Source of the DNA: JAAYHV01 sp035268985 | GTDB taxonomy: Bacteria; Bacillota; Clostridia; Peptostreptococcales; Anaerovoracaceae | Reading direction: 5' to 3' | Assembly: GCA_035268985.1 (NCBI GenBank) | Contig: DATFJV010000090.1 | Coordinates: 1 to 14,303 of the forward strand | Length of the DNA stretch: 14,303 nt | In this document: in pieces, positions 14,175 to 14,303 of the stretch | How the letters are laid out: every line of letters starts with the position of its first letter | Numbering within the stretch: position 1 is the first letter of the stretch | Notes under the pieces: model-generated | The model's database searches: none | Seen by the model: the letters and a program-made list of their open reading frames with translations, nothing else | Told to the model about the DNA's origin: nothing | Position numbers and translations under genes: made by a program

Positions 14175-14303
14175 ATTGTATTTTTCACATAAATAGTAAA
14201 TTGCATACCTTAAAGAGGGAGTCTATAACATAGTCGGAGCAGTAAAACGCGAAATGTAAATGTACTAATTGAGCCTGAGTTATCCTTCTCGTATCATGGC
14301 GAC
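14175..14303. other. Non-coding end of window, possible 3' fragment of a gene
   Basis: I see no complete gene here. One frame, 14200-14259, reads IAYLKEGVYNIVGAVKREM and then TAA, directly after two stop codons. It reads like the C-terminus of a folded protein and could be the fragment of a chromosomal gene displaced by integration. It is only 19 codons, so chance is quite possible. A purine-rich stretch AAAGAGGGAG (14212-14221) has no start codon at the right distance. Confidence 0.25.

Overview
The window comes from a low-GC Firmicute, most likely an anaerobic clostridium. This is judged from the AT-rich composition, strong AGGAGG ribosome sites, occasional GTG and TTG starts, and the protein families present. 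It looks like the right-hand part of an integrated temperate phage. All convincing genes lie on the + strand. No tRNA, rRNA, CRISPR array or insertion sequence is visible.

Layout: (1) 1-1902, end of the tail module: the 3' part of a tail-tip (Tal-like) protein, then a repeat-rich receptor-binding candidate and a strong terminator. (2) 1937-4980, lysis module: a holin and an SPOR-tailed N-acetylmuramoyl-L-alanine amidase. Between them sits an AAA15-type ATPase with its own promoter and terminator, which looks like cargo expressed independently of the lysis genes. (3) 4981-12075, recombination module: a palindrome-rich leader, then three ORFs encoding four large serine recombinase units. The first two are separate genes joined by a TAATG overlap. 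The third ORF is a 1121-residue in-frame fusion of two complete recombinases. (4) 12076-13992, an AbiE-type toxin-antitoxin operon (AbiEi-like regulator and AbiEii-like nucleotidyltransferase) behind two long repeats that look like AbiEi operators. (5) 13993-14303, non-coding DNA with two terminators, repeated purine-rich motifs and possibly a fragment of a chromosomal gene.

How it fits together: tail and lysis genes serve lytic growth. The recombinases would integrate and excise the element. The ATPase and AbiE operon look like accessory genes active in the lysogen, plausibly excluding other phages or stabilising the element; this is inferred from family and position.

The most striking feature is the recombinase block. 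The zinc-ribbon and C-terminal motifs show that units 1 and 3 are of one type (A) and units 2 and 4 of another (B). The block is therefore two paralogous A-B pairs, one still as two genes and one fused, and the fusion retains a ribosome-site-like sequence and ATG at the old gene boundary. This suggests that A and B act together as a heteromeric recombinase.
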